Part shown: positions 15,293 through 24,377 of the stretch, one piece after another
How the letters are laid out: each line of letters starts with the position of its first letter
Position numbering within the stretch: position 1 is the first letter of the stretch
Translations under genes and position numbers: made by a program
The notes under the pieces: model-generated
What the model was told of the DNA's origin: nothing
Seen by the model: only the letters and a program-made list of their open reading frames with translations
Databases searched by the model: none
Origin: Ardenticatenaceae bacterium
Lineage (GTDB): Bacteria > Chloroflexota > Anaerolineae > Promineifilales > Promineifilaceae
Direction: 5' to 3'
NCBI GenBank assembly: GCA_020634435.1
Contig: JACKBS010000010.1
Coordinates: 186,001-250,000 of the forward strand
Length of the DNA: 64,000 bases

Positions 15293-16480
15293 CTAGCCAC
15301 TAGCCACCAGCAAACTATTCAAATGTTTTTCCACCCGGTCGCGCATTACCTGCATCACGGCGGGCGGGCCAGACATGTCTAGCCAGACGCCAGCTTCTGG
15401 TTCAAAGCGCAGCGCAAAGTGCGCCGTGGGGATGTATTTCTGGACAAGCGGCACATATTTAAGCACCTTTTCGCCCAGTTCCCCGGTGTAATCCAGCTTC
15501 ATGCCCAGGCAGTCTGCGCCAAAATTGGCGGCCGTCACGGCCTGCGTAATTTGCCTGCCCAAAACTTCCAAATTGATCAGTTCGGAATCATCGTGCCCGC
15601 CCACCTGGGCCAGGAACGGGAAGTCGGCTGGCTCGATGGCAAGGCGTACGAGCGGCTTCACCGACACCTCGCTGACCCACTCATTGGACAGGCCACCAGC
15701 GGCCGTCATGGGCATCTGCCGGAAGGTTTTGCGGGGCAGCACATACAGCGTGCCGCTGCGCCACGGCTCTTTGTCCAGCCACTCTTGATTGATCGAGAAG
15801 TTGTATACGCCAACCTCATCGCCGTCGTCATTTTGGTAAAACTGCACACCGTTGCGGATGGAGCCGGGGATTTTTTCGCGGTTCACCACGGCAAAAAAGA
15901 GGGGCCACAAGCCGTCGTGGGTGCCGTAGATGCCCTGCACGTTGCCCCGGCCGCTTTTGTCTTTCAGCTCCATTGAGGTGCGGCGGGTGCTGAATTCGTC
16001 GATGTCGCCCCTGGGTGAGCCGTGGAAAATGAACATTTCTTGCGCAGCCAGGAAGCGCAGGAATTCATGTTTGGGGTAAGGCAGGGTGTAGTCGAGGAAA
16101 CGGCCGTCGCCGCCCATCACCTCATCCAGCAGTGCGGCAAAATCAGCTTCCTTGCCAGCGTCCAGCACCATTTCTGGCGGCCGCAGCCCTTGCCCGGTGG
16201 GAATGTCTGGGGCTGGCGGCGGCGTCTGGCGGTAGCTTAATTCAAATTCATCGCCCACTTTGAGGCCGGTGAGTTCACCTTGATCGTTGTGCTGGAAAAC
16301 GGCCGTAATTCCCGCCATCGGTCCGCGCAAAATATTGAACGTGTGCGGTGTGCTGGTTGCTTCCAAAAGCATCTCATATCCTTCAGGCACACCCGGCGCA
16401 GCGGCCGTGAGGCGATCCCCACGAACGCGCACGTCAATCAAAAATGTATCTAAACTGAAATAACCTTCATACGGTTGCAT
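15293..16480 (-). CDS. Protein of unknown function in MFS exporter operon
   Basis: 395 residues from ATG 16480; a GTG lies one codon earlier. AAAGGACA precedes it. Residues ~1-85 form a beta-rich module (YEGYFSLDTFLIDVRVRGDRLT, then VFQHNDQGELTGLKVG) reminiscent of DUF3471-type domains. The middle contains FHGSPRGDIDEFSTRR, an HGS motif of the kind seen in ADP-ribosyltransferase-like folds, followed by GIYGTHDGLWPLFFAVVNR. I cannot assign a function. It starts 14 bases after the stop of the MFS gene upstream, so it belongs to the same transcript as two exporters. A heptad repeat forms its last codons. Confidence 0.7.
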   Translation of the reverse strand: MQPYEGYFSLDTFLIDVRVRGDRLTAAAPGVPEGYEMLLEATSTPHTFNILRGPMAGITAVFQHNDQGELTGLKVGDEFELSYRQTPPPAPDIPTGQGLRPPEMVLDAGKEADFAALLDEVMGGDGRFLDYTLPYPKHEFLRFLAAQEMFIFHGSPRGDIDEFSTRRTSMELKDKSGRGNVQGIYGTHDGLWPLFFAVVNREKIPGSIRNGVQFYQNDDGDEVGVYNFSINQEWLDKEPWRSGTLYVLPRKTFRQMPMTAAGGLSNEWVSEVSVKPLVRLAIEPADFPFLAQVGGHDDSELINLEVLGRQITQAVTAANFGADCLGMKLDYTGELGEKVLKYVPLVQKYIPTAHFALRFEPEAGVWLDMSGPPAVMQVMRDRVEKHLNSLLVASG

Positions 16481-16494
16481 CACGATTTGTCCTT

Positions 16495-17874
16495 TTAGGC
16501 AGCGGCGGGCTGCTCTTCGCTGCCTTCTAGGGCGGCACTCTTTTCTGGCGCTGTTTGCTCATGGTCGGGGAGTAGGTCTTCGGCGTTGCGCACCACGTTG
16601 GTGAAAAATGCGCCCAAAGCCACCAAACTGGCCAGGATGCCCGAAATAACCAGCATCAGCCCCATGCCTGCCCCGTTGCCGGTGCCTACCAGCCAGCCGA
16701 ACGTGCCAACTAAAGCACCCCCTTCGCGCATGGCCGGTTCCATCACGTAATCGGCCAATGGCCCGGCGATGAGCTGTGCCAGCGGCGTAGAGACCCAGGC
16801 GATGAGACGGCGGATGGCAAACACGCGCCCCTGCACGTCTGGGGCTACTTTGGCCTGCCAGATGGCCTGGTTCGATCCGTTGATGAGCGGGACAAGCGCC
16901 GCCATGATGAAACTGGCCACCAGCCAGATCGGTAAAATTTGCCCGGCACCAAACACGGATTGCGCCAGCCCCGACAATATCCAGCCAAACACCACGCCGT
17001 AGACCAGCCGCTTGGGTCCGCCCCAGGCGCTCATCAGCAAGCCACCGATCACGCCGCCGATGGCTCCGGCCGATTGTACCGAGCCAAAAATTAGCTCATT
17101 GTTGCCCGTGCGCGCCAAAATCGTGGGGGCAAAGACGGTGCCGCCCAAGGCGGCCATAAAATTGGCCCCAAAAAAGAGCAGCTGCAACCCCAGCAGACTG
17201 GGCCGGGCCAGGATGTAGCGGAAGCCGTAGGCCGATTCCTTCCAAATGCTGCCCTGGCTTTCCGCGCCCGCTTCGGTTCGTTTGGGATTGGGAATGGTTA
17301 CCATGAGCAATGCGCCAATGGCCACGATAAACGAGATGATGTCGATGGCAAAAACGGCGTTCAGGCCAAAATAGCTGAGCAAGGCCCCGGCCAGCACGGG
17401 TGCAAAAATGCCAGAACCGGACTCCGCCAGGGAAATCATGCCGTTGGCCCGGGCATACTGCTCTTTGGGCAGCATGGTACTGATGGCGGCGGAGTAGGCG
17501 GGCCATTGAAAGGTTTGGAAGGTGCCGGAAATAGCCGCGGTAATGTACAGATGCCATACCTCCAGCAAGCCCGTGGCGTACAAAATCAGCACGATGATGG
17601 TGACGATGCCCGATGCGAGATCGCTGACCATCATCATGAGCTTGCGGTCGTGGCGGTCCACAATCGCCCCGGCCATCGGGCTGACGATGAGCAGCGGCAC
17701 CAGGAAGAAAAAGCCGATCAGCGCCAGGTCGGTGGCTCGACCGGTTTGCTCAAAGGCCCAGATGGTGAGGGCAAAGTTGGTCATGCTGGTGCCGAGCAGG
17801 GAAACCAGCTGGCCAATCCAGACGATGGTAAAGCCGGTCATCCCGGCGGGGCGGTTGGGGTTAGATGTAGTCAT
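16495..17874 (-). CDS. MFS transporter (EntS/macrolide-efflux-like), paralogue 1
   Basis: 459 residues with about 12 membrane segments. It starts FTIVWIGQLVSLLGTSMTNFALTIWA and contains the loop 2-3 motif GAIVDRHDRKLMMMVSDL, typical of MFS_3 exporters related to EntS and macrolide-efflux proteins. The C-terminal tail is acidic (EDLLPDHEQTAPEKSAALEG). The substrate is unknown. It lies 36 bases after the second MFS gene on the same strand; the two are similar in length and motifs and look like an old tandem duplication that may work as two separate pumps. Confidence 0.88.
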   Translation of the reverse strand: MTTSNPNRPAGMTGFTIVWIGQLVSLLGTSMTNFALTIWAFEQTGRATDLALIGFFFLVPLLIVSPMAGAIVDRHDRKLMMMVSDLASGIVTIIVLILYATGLLEVWHLYITAAISGTFQTFQWPAYSAAISTMLPKEQYARANGMISLAESGSGIFAPVLAGALLSYFGLNAVFAIDIISFIVAIGALLMVTIPNPKRTEAGAESQGSIWKESAYGFRYILARPSLLGLQLLFFGANFMAALGGTVFAPTILARTGNNELIFGSVQSAGAIGGVIGGLLMSAWGGPKRLVYGVVFGWILSGLAQSVFGAGQILPIWLVASFIMAALVPLINGSNQAIWQAKVAPDVQGRVFAIRRLIAWVSTPLAQLIAGPLADYVMEPAMREGGALVGTFGWLVGTGNGAGMGLMLVISGILASLVALGAFFTNVVRNAEDLLPDHEQTAPEKSAALEGSEEQPAAA

Positions 17875-17910
17875 GGGTTTGGAGCCATTGGGTGATTCAG
17901 TAATTGGTAA

Positions 17911-19194
17911 TTAAGTGGCCTGGGCGGATTGGTCGGTGGTTCGTTCGGGCAGATTGGGTGGGGTGGAACGGCCGTCTTCCACCGTGAGCAGTGCGGGAAT
18001 GAAAAAGCCGCTGAGGCCCACCAAAACGGTGGCCACACCTGCTACGATGAACCAGGGGCGCACGCCAAACTGATCGGCCAGCGGACCAGCCAGCATGAGT
18101 CCCAGCGGGGTCATGGCGGTGGCCATGCTGCCGATGAGGGACATGACGCGGCCTTGCATTTCGGGGGCAACGGCCGTTTGCAAAATGGCGCGTACTGGCC
18201 CGTTGACAAAGGCAATCATGCCGCCGCCGACAAAACCGCCGACCACCGCCAGCCAAAACCAGTTGGCCGGGGCCAGCCCAATCAGGCCAATGCCGATGCC
18301 CAGACCAACCAGACCCACCAACGATGTGTAAATGCGCCGCTTGAAGCCGCCCCACGCGCCCAGCGTCAGGCCGCCCACAATGATGCCGATGCCAAAAGTG
18401 GACTGCATCGCGCCAAATTCCCAGGCACCGCCGCCAAAATGGTCGGCAATGAGCAGTGGTTGCAGGGAAATGACGGGCGTCAGGACAAAGTTCACCAGCA
18501 TCGCCAGCAGCATCAGAAAGAGGATGCCTGGCCAGGCCCACACATAGGCCAAGCCCTGGCGCATTTGCGTCCAGTACGGCGTTTTCTGTCCCGTTGCCAG
18601 CTCTTCCGCCGATTGTTCTGGCTGGGGCACCACGATGAACAGCAGCGGCGTGACCGCAAACAGAGCCGTGATCACATCAACCGCCAAAACGCCCTGCATG
18701 GGCAGCAGCGCCAGCAGCAGCGCCCCCAGCGGGGCCGAGACAATGCCCAAACCGCCTTCCAGCATCTGGTTAATGCCCTGGACGCGGGTGAGGTGTTCAT
18801 GCGGTACCATCAGCGAGGTGGACGCCTGCATAGCGGGGTGGTGGAAGGTCTGGCCCAACGAGCGGACAAACATCAGGACAAAGATGTGCCAGATTTGAAT
18901 GGATTCGGTCCAAAAGAGGTAAGCCAGCACGATGGTGGCCAGGGCGATGCCGCTGTCGGCCAGGAACATCGTCCAGCGGCGGCTCCAGCGGTCTACCAGC
19001 ACTCCGGCAAACGGGCCAAGCAGCACCTGCGGCAAAAAGCCCACGAGCGATGCGGTGGCCAAAATGGTGGCGGAGCCCGTTTTCTGGGTCAGATACCAAA
19101 CGAGGGCAAACTGCACGGCGGCACTGCCCACCAATGATAATGCCTGCCCCGACCAAAGAATGAAGAACGGCCGTAACGATTTTGACTTGTTCAT
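17911..19194 (-). CDS. MFS transporter (EntS/macrolide-efflux-like), paralogue 2
   Basis: 427 residues, about 12 membrane segments. It opens FILWSGQALSLVGSAAVQFALVW and carries the signature GPFAGVLVDRWSRRWTMFLAD in the cytoplasmic loop. It is the upstream gene of the exporter pair. No regulator gene adjoins it; the 265-bp spacer upstream is A+T-rich at its left end and holds the terminators of the next operon. Substrate not evident. Confidence 0.88.
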   Translation of the reverse strand: MNKSKSLRPFFILWSGQALSLVGSAAVQFALVWYLTQKTGSATILATASLVGFLPQVLLGPFAGVLVDRWSRRWTMFLADSGIALATIVLAYLFWTESIQIWHIFVLMFVRSLGQTFHHPAMQASTSLMVPHEHLTRVQGINQMLEGGLGIVSAPLGALLLALLPMQGVLAVDVITALFAVTPLLFIVVPQPEQSAEELATGQKTPYWTQMRQGLAYVWAWPGILFLMLLAMLVNFVLTPVISLQPLLIADHFGGGAWEFGAMQSTFGIGIIVGGLTLGAWGGFKRRIYTSLVGLVGLGIGIGLIGLAPANWFWLAVVGGFVGGGMIAFVNGPVRAILQTAVAPEMQGRVMSLIGSMATAMTPLGLMLAGPLADQFGVRPWFIVAGVATVLVGLSGFFIPALLTVEDGRSTPPNLPERTTDQSAQAT

Positions 19195-19369
19195 AAAAAT
19201 TGCCTATTTTGTGCGAGAAATTGTTGCTTGAATAAGAATCTTTAAGCTGAATGCAAAGAATAATAATGTTTCATATTAAAATTGTCAAGATTGATATTGA
19301 GAAATGTAATATTCCTGAAAAGATTATTGATATTTTGGTGAAATTGGCAAAGATTATTGGGAAACGGCC

Positions 19370-19404
19370 GTAAAACAAAAAAGCCATCCGTAATTGGATG
19401 GCTT
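19370..19404 (-). terminator. Rho-independent terminator of the E1-E2 operon
   Basis: AAGCCATCC/GGATGGCTT (19381-19404) makes a 9-bp stem with a 6-base loop. On the minus strand it is followed by TTTTTTGTTTT. It lies downstream of the E2 gene, which ends at 19460. Confidence 0.8.
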
Positions 19405-19410
19405 GCGGGT

Positions 19411-19443
19411 ATTTTCCCGGAAACTCCAAGTTTCCGGGAAAAT
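19411..19443. terminator. Second hairpin ATTTTCCCGGAAA/TTTCCGGGAAAAT
   Basis: A perfect 13-bp stem with a 7-base loop directly after the E2 stop codon. A close relative with core TTTCCCCGGAAACT lies at 46230-46279, so the hairpin is a recurring element. Confidence 0.6.
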
Positions 19444-19459
19444 GAATGAACTGCAAAAG

Positions 19460-20746
19460 TTACTGCCAGGTTTCGATCACCTGCTTGATGGTGCTGACAA
19501 AATCATCGGCCGTTTTGCCGTCCAAAATGCGGTGATCGAAGGTGAAGCTGACGTAGGCCAACGGCCGTATCGCAATGGCATCGTTAATTACCTTCACCCG
19601 CTTCTCGATTTTGCCCACGCCCAGAATGCCGCACTGCGGTTGGTTGATGATCGGCGTGGCAAACAGGCTGCCCGAGGTGCCATGATTGGTGATGGAAAAA
19701 GTGCCGCCCTGCACGTCGCCAGGCTGGAGCTGCTTCTTACGCGCCCGCTCGGTGAGGTCGTTGATGGTGCGGGCCAGGCCGAGCAGGTTCATGCCGTCAG
19801 CGCCTTTGATCACTGGCACAATCAGGCCGTCATCAATGGCGGCGGCCATGCCGATGTTGATTTGTCGCTTGAGCTCGATGCCCGCGTCGGTGAAGGTGCT
19901 GTTGGCCATAGGGTGCTGCTTAAGCGCTTCCACGGTGGCGGCGACGATGTAGGCCGTGAAGGTGAGATTGGCGCCATCGCGGGCAAATTGGGCTTTGTGG
20001 GCGGCGCGGTGCTGGGCAACGGCCGTAAAATCAAATTCAAACACGGTGGTCACATGCGGACTGGTTTGCACACTGCGCACCATGTGTTCGGCGATGGCCC
20101 GGCGCATGGTGGTAAGCGGCACAATGTCTCCTGGCGTAGATGACGGGGTGACGGGGTGGCGTCCTGTGGCCGTTGGTGATGGGCTGACCGGTTTGAGTGC
20201 CTCAGTTGGCTGGATGGGTGTTGGTTCGGGGGTATGCTTGGGCTGGGTTTGGCGTTGGTCAATGTAGGCGAGGATGTCGTTTTTGGTGATGCGGCCGTCG
20301 CGGCCCGTACCATTCACCTGGCTCAGATCCACGTCGTGCTCGGCGGCAATGCGGCCCACGACCGGGCTGATGCGGCCGGTGTAGCGTTGTGATAATGGGT
20401 GGGAAACGGCCGTTGCTGTTGCTGCAGATGCCTCAGATTCGGGCTTGGATTTTGGTTCGGGGGCGGTTTCTTTGGCTGGGGTGTGGCCATTTTTCTGCGG
20501 TGATTCGCCAGGCTGGCCAATCGTGGCCAACACGGTGCCCACATCCACCGTTTCGCCTTCAGGTACCAAAATTTCTAGCACGGTGCCCGCCTCTTCGGCC
20601 GTAGCCTCGGTGGTCACCTTGTCCGTTTCAATCTCCAGCAGCGGTTCGTACTGATCGACCGCGTCGCCCACCTGCTTTAGCCAGCGAGAGATTGTTCCTT
20701 CAACCACACCTTCGCCCATTTCGGGCATGACGACTTTAATTGCCAT
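19460..20746 (-). CDS. Dihydrolipoamide acyltransferase (E2) of a 2-oxoacid dehydrogenase complex
   Basis: 428 residues. Residues ~1-80 are a lipoyl domain with the modified Lys in EIETDKVTTEA, ~90-125 and ~170-210 are Pro/Ala-rich linkers, ~130-165 is the E1/E3-binding domain (ISPVVGRIAAEHDVDLSQVNG then GRITKNDIL), and ~205-428 is the acyltransferase core with catalytic HxxxDG in FTFDHRILDGKTADDF. It moves acyl groups from E1 to CoA. GAGGAG precedes the ATG. It follows the fused E1 gene by 80 bp, and together they form a branched-chain-type or pyruvate dehydrogenase complex; the substrate cannot be settled by eye and E3 is not in the window. Confidence 0.92.
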   Translation of the reverse strand: MAIKVVMPEMGEGVVEGTISRWLKQVGDAVDQYEPLLEIETDKVTTEATAEEAGTVLEILVPEGETVDVGTVLATIGQPGESPQKNGHTPAKETAPEPKSKPESEASAATATAVSHPLSQRYTGRISPVVGRIAAEHDVDLSQVNGTGRDGRITKNDILAYIDQRQTQPKHTPEPTPIQPTEALKPVSPSPTATGRHPVTPSSTPGDIVPLTTMRRAIAEHMVRSVQTSPHVTTVFEFDFTAVAQHRAAHKAQFARDGANLTFTAYIVAATVEALKQHPMANSTFTDAGIELKRQINIGMAAAIDDGLIVPVIKGADGMNLLGLARTINDLTERARKKQLQPGDVQGGTFSITNHGTSGSLFATPIINQPQCGILGVGKIEKRVKVINDAIAIRPLAYVSFTFDHRILDGKTADDFVSTIKQVIETWQ

Positions 20747-20755
20747 TTGCTCCTC

Positions 20756-20826
20756 AACTGCAATTACCTAATTACTTAATTACCTGGTTACTTTTTGTAA
20801 TTGAGTAATTGGGTAATTAGGGTAAT
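20756..20826. repeat. Octanucleotide AATTACCT/GTAATTGG tract
   Basis: The 80-bp spacer between the E1 and E2 genes is almost wholly degenerate 8-base units (AATTACCT AATTACTT AATTACCT GGTTACTT, then GTAATTGA GTAATTGG GTAATTAG). The two halves are complementary, so the transcript could fold into a long weak hairpin within the operon. Confidence 0.7.
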
Positions 20827-23280
20827 TTATCGGTAAAAAATCGGATACCGTGCCGGTTCGGCTTCGTTCATGATATCGTAGACGGCTTCAAAGATATCTT
20901 CGGCGTTGGGTTTGGAGAAGTAGTTGCCGTCAGAACCATAGGCTGGGCGATGTTCGGTCGCCGTTAAGGTTACCGGTTCGCTGTCCAGCCAATAGAAGCC
21001 ACCCTGCTTTTCGATCACTTCTTGCATCATGTACGCTGTTGCCCCACCGGGCACGTCCTCATCGACAAACAGGATGCGGCTGGTCTTTTTGAGTGAGTCG
21101 AGGATACGGCCGTTCAGATCAAACGGCAGCAATGTGCGCACATCTATTAGCTCAACCTCGATGCCCGTGCGGGCCAGCAGGTCGGCGGCGCGTTGAGCCA
21201 CGCCAACCATCGCCCCATAGGTCACCACGGTCACATCATTGCCCTGGCGCACCACTTCGGGGACGCCCAGCGGAATGGTGAACTCAGTTAGATTATCCGG
21301 CACGCGCTCCTTGAGCCGGTAGCCATTAAGCACTTCTACCACCAGAGCCGGTTCATCCGTTTGCAGGAGCGTGTTGTAGAAACCCGCTGCCTGGACCATG
21401 TTGCGCGGCACCACCACGTGCATGCCGCGCAGCAGATGGACAATCGCCCCCATCGGTGAGCCGCCGTGCCAGACGCCCTCCAGTCGGTGGCCGCGCGTAC
21501 GCACGATCACCGGCGCTTTTTGTCCGCCCCGGGTGCGCCACTGCACGGTGGCCAGGTCGTCAGACATAATTTGCAGGGCGTAGAGCAGGTAGTCGAGGTA
21601 CTGAATTTCGGCTAACGGCCGTAATCCGCGCATAGCCAACCCAATTGCCTGGCCAATAATCGTGGTTTCACGGATGCCCGTGTCGGACACGCGCAGCTTG
21701 CCATATTTGGCCTGCAACCCGGCCATCGACTGATTTACGCCGCCTAACTGACCCACATCTTCGCCAAAGGCAACCACGCGTGGGTCCCGGGCCAAAATCG
21801 CGTCGAAGGTGCGGTTGAGCACTTCGTACCCTTTCAGGCTTTCGGAACCGGCAGAATAGATTGGTTCAACTTCCGGCACATTCCGGTATGTTTCGCTGGA
21901 TTGGCTGTAGAGGTGCGAACCATACCGCTCTTTGCTGATGGCAATCTGGTTGGTGCGCCACTGGGCCAGCTTTTGGATAGCTGGTTGCTGCTCATCGCGC
22001 ACCAGCAGCAGCGCCTCGCGGATCGCTTCCATGTTGTCGCGGCGGAACGGAGATTTTTTCTCCATCAGCTTGCGCCGCAGCCGGCCCAGCTCGGCCTGTC
22101 GCGGCGATGTGGCTTCAATCTCTTCGATGATGTTGGCCACTTCTTGCCGCTCTTTGTAGATGGGCAGCGAGAACGTTTTCCACAGCTTGGTGCGAATGTT
22201 TTCGACCGATTTGCGCGTGTTACGCTCAATTTGGTCCAGTTCGCCCGCGGTGGCAATGCGCTGGTCAATAATCCACTCGCGCATTTTGCGAATGCCGTCA
22301 AATTCTTCCTCAAACGCCAGCCGTTCGTCCGATTTGTACCGCTCGTGGCTGCCAGAAGTGGAATGCCCCTGTGGCTGCGTCATTTCAATGACGTGAATAA
22401 TCGCCGGGACGTGCTCTTGACGAGCGATCCGGGCTGCTTTTTGGTAAGTTTCTACCAATGCCATGTAGTCCCAGCCCTTCACCGTGTAAATGTCGTAGCC
22501 ACTCTGGCCGCCATGTTTGCTGTTGGGCTCGCGCTGAAAGCCCGACAAGAGGTCGCTCAGGTTTGTCTTGGTGTGCTGGTATTCATTGGGTACCGAAATG
22601 CCGTAGCCGTCATCCCAAATGGACAGCACCACGGGGGCTTGCAGCACGCCGATGGCATTGATCGATTCCCAAAACATGCCTTCGGCGCAGCTGGCGTTGC
22701 CGATCGTGCCAAAGGCAATCTCATTGCCGTTGTGGGAAAATTGTGTCAGATGTTTTAGTTCATCCAGTTCGCGATAGAGGCGGGAGGCGTAGCCCAGGCC
22801 GACCAATCGGGGCATCTGGCTGCCAGTGGGTGAGACATCGGAGGAGGTGTTGACCTGCTGAGTTAAGTCGCGCCAGCTGCCGTCTGGGTTAAGGCTGCGG
22901 GTGGAAAAATGGGCGTTCATCTGCCGTCCGGCAGATTGTGGCTCTAGTGAAACATCGGCGATGGCGTAGAGTTGGGCAAAAAATTGTTTGATGGTGGCGG
23001 CACCGGTAGCGAACATGAAGGTCTGGTCGCGGTAGTAGCCGGAGCGAAAATCACCTTTTTTGAATGCTTTGGCCATAGCCAACTGGGCGATTTCTTTGCC
23101 ATCACCGAAGATACCAAACTTGGCTTTGCCGCTAAGAACTTCCCGCCGCCCGATGAGGCTGGCATTGCGGCTTTCGTTGGCGAGGGTGTAATCTCGGAGA
23201 ATTTCTGCGGTACTTATGTAAAGTTGCTCGGTGCTGCTAATGACTCGTTGTGAATCTATCTCCTGTTCGGTTTCTAACAT
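20827..23280 (-). CDS. 2-oxoacid dehydrogenase E1, fused alpha and beta subunits
   Basis: 817 residues. The alpha half (~1-400) shows GYYRDQTFMFATGA, the thiamine-diphosphate motif region GTIGNASCAEGMFWESINA through DDGYGISVP, and the phosphorylation-loop-like HSTSGSHERYKSDER. The beta half (~470-817) starts YEVLNRTFDAILARDPRVVA, then GEDVGQLGGVNQSMAGLQ, and ends with the C-terminal transketolase domain (VTYGAMVGVAQ, ELIDVRTLLPFD, ILFVDEDVPGG). In most bacteria these are two genes; fused forms are known. With E2 downstream it decarboxylates a branched-chain 2-oxoacid or pyruvate. AAGGAG lies 13 bases before the ATG. Confidence 0.92.
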   Translation of the reverse strand: MLETEQEIDSQRVISSTEQLYISTAEILRDYTLANESRNASLIGRREVLSGKAKFGIFGDGKEIAQLAMAKAFKKGDFRSGYYRDQTFMFATGAATIKQFFAQLYAIADVSLEPQSAGRQMNAHFSTRSLNPDGSWRDLTQQVNTSSDVSPTGSQMPRLVGLGYASRLYRELDELKHLTQFSHNGNEIAFGTIGNASCAEGMFWESINAIGVLQAPVVLSIWDDGYGISVPNEYQHTKTNLSDLLSGFQREPNSKHGGQSGYDIYTVKGWDYMALVETYQKAARIARQEHVPAIIHVIEMTQPQGHSTSGSHERYKSDERLAFEEEFDGIRKMREWIIDQRIATAGELDQIERNTRKSVENIRTKLWKTFSLPIYKERQEVANIIEEIEATSPRQAELGRLRRKLMEKKSPFRRDNMEAIREALLLVRDEQQPAIQKLAQWRTNQIAISKERYGSHLYSQSSETYRNVPEVEPIYSAGSESLKGYEVLNRTFDAILARDPRVVAFGEDVGQLGGVNQSMAGLQAKYGKLRVSDTGIRETTIIGQAIGLAMRGLRPLAEIQYLDYLLYALQIMSDDLATVQWRTRGGQKAPVIVRTRGHRLEGVWHGGSPMGAIVHLLRGMHVVVPRNMVQAAGFYNTLLQTDEPALVVEVLNGYRLKERVPDNLTEFTIPLGVPEVVRQGNDVTVVTYGAMVGVAQRAADLLARTGIEVELIDVRTLLPFDLNGRILDSLKKTSRILFVDEDVPGGATAYMMQEVIEKQGGFYWLDSEPVTLTATEHRPAYGSDGNYFSKPNAEDIFEAVYDIMNEAEPARYPIFYR

Positions 23281-23557
23281 GGGTTAGTGGGAACTCCTTG
23301 GCTAAAAATTTTGGGCGGAAAACGGCCGTTTCCCGCCGCTGCGTCGGTCAAGATAGTGGGTAAGTTGAGTTTAGGTTGTTTAGGTTTCGGTGCTGATTAA
23401 GAGACGGCCGTCTTCCGCGTGGGAGGGTGGACAACGGCCGTTTTGTTGAATCGACTCGCATTATACTAAATTTAATGCTCAAATTCGAGATGGCTTGACA
23501 TAAAAGCGCAAACGCTCACTCAAAATTTAGCCCAGGCGCACCGGGCAAAGTGCAGAT
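23281..23557. other. Spacer with three ACGGCCGT copies
   Basis: This 277-bp spacer carries copies at 23322, 23404 and 23434. The first is embedded in a longer near-palindrome GGCGGAAAACGG/CCGTTTCCCGCC and the second in AGACGGCCGTCT. It probably contains the promoter of the E1-E2 operon, but I see no clear -35/-10 pair. No gene seen. Confidence 0.5.
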
Positions 23558-24196
23558 TTACGACTCAGGAAGTGGCTCTACCGTGAAGTTGTCGAACTGA
23601 ACGTTCACCCCGCCAGTGCCAAGCGTGCGCACCATCAGGCCAACGTCGCCGCTGCTAAAAGCGTCGTCGGTCACCCGACCGACTTCCTGGTCGTTCACAT
23701 AGAAGATAAGATTTTGGCCTTCAGCACGTACAGCCAGCTTGTTTGTGGCGTCGCCCTGGTTGATCACGGGTGACTCAAACCACCAGTCATTCACAATCGG
23801 TTCTGCTTCCGCCGCCCCGCCGTCCTGATAGCGGCCGATCCACACAAACCCATCCCCAGAAATTTGGAAGGAGTAAAAGTTATCATTCTCGTCATCGACG
23901 CGGAACAACATGCCATAGGCGTTGTTGTCTGGTCCGGCCACCTGCGTAGCCTCAACGGAGTAAATGCCGTCGCTAAAGTTCTTGCCTGCGGTAGTCCAGC
24001 TGGTCAGCTCATCGGCCACCACCGTGAAATCGAAGACGCCGTCATGGATTTCCCCAATCACATCGCTACTGTTTTCTACGCGCCAGCTGCCAGTTTCGTC
24101 GAAGGTTTCGGTGTAGGTTTCTGCGGTGTTACAGGCGGTGAGAAGAACGGCCGTTACCCACAGAAAAACAAAGATTCTTGCCAATTTTTTATGCAT
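23558..24196 (-). CDS. Lipoprotein with LamG/DUF1080-like beta-sandwich
   Basis: 212 residues. The signal peptide ends in lipobox LLTAC (Cys ~22). The mature protein follows the concanavalin-like pattern: ETFDETGSWRVEN, a beta-rich core YGMLFRVDDENDNFYSFQIS, LAVRAEGQNLIFYVNDQEVG and VQFDNFTVEPL. Proteins of this kind bind or degrade surface glycans, but no catalytic residues can be pinned down. It is a single gene on the minus strand, with its own spacer on both sides. Confidence 0.7.
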   Translation of the reverse strand: MHKKLARIFVFLWVTAVLLTACNTAETYTETFDETGSWRVENSSDVIGEIHDGVFDFTVVADELTSWTTAGKNFSDGIYSVEATQVAGPDNNAYGMLFRVDDENDNFYSFQISGDGFVWIGRYQDGGAAEAEPIVNDWWFESPVINQGDATNKLAVRAEGQNLIFYVNDQEVGRVTDDAFSSGDVGLMVRTLGTGGVNVQFDNFTVEPLPES

Positions 24197-24331
24197 GGTT
24201 GCCTGATTTCTCCGAAAAGTTTGAATGACAGGGATGATGATACATTGGCACCGCTATTTTGGCGAGAGGGTACCAGATGTGTTAAGGAGTTTTTGATTTA
24301 GAAGGTGAGGGATAGCGAACGGTAATAAAAA

Positions 24332-24364
24332 AGAGGCAGTCACTCCTTTTTGGTGACTGCCTCT
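24332..24364 (-). terminator. Terminator of the Fe-S oxidoreductase gene
   Basis: GAGGCAGTCAC/GTGACTGCCTC forms an 11-bp stem, followed on the minus strand by TTTTTTATTA. A close relative of the same hairpin is at 40898-40929. Confidence 0.85.
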
Positions 24365-24377
24365 CGCTGGCCCAAAA

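Noticed and set aside
17929..19137. A 402-codon open frame on the plus strand opposite an MFS gene
   Set aside because: The translation is rich in His, Gln and Gly with no hydrophobic core or motif, and the opposite strand encodes a clear MFS transporter. It is a mirror of G+C-rich coding sequence.
21901..22758. A 285-codon plus-strand frame within the E1 gene
   Set aside because: It lies entirely inside the fused E1 gene and has no recognisable domain; antisense shadow.
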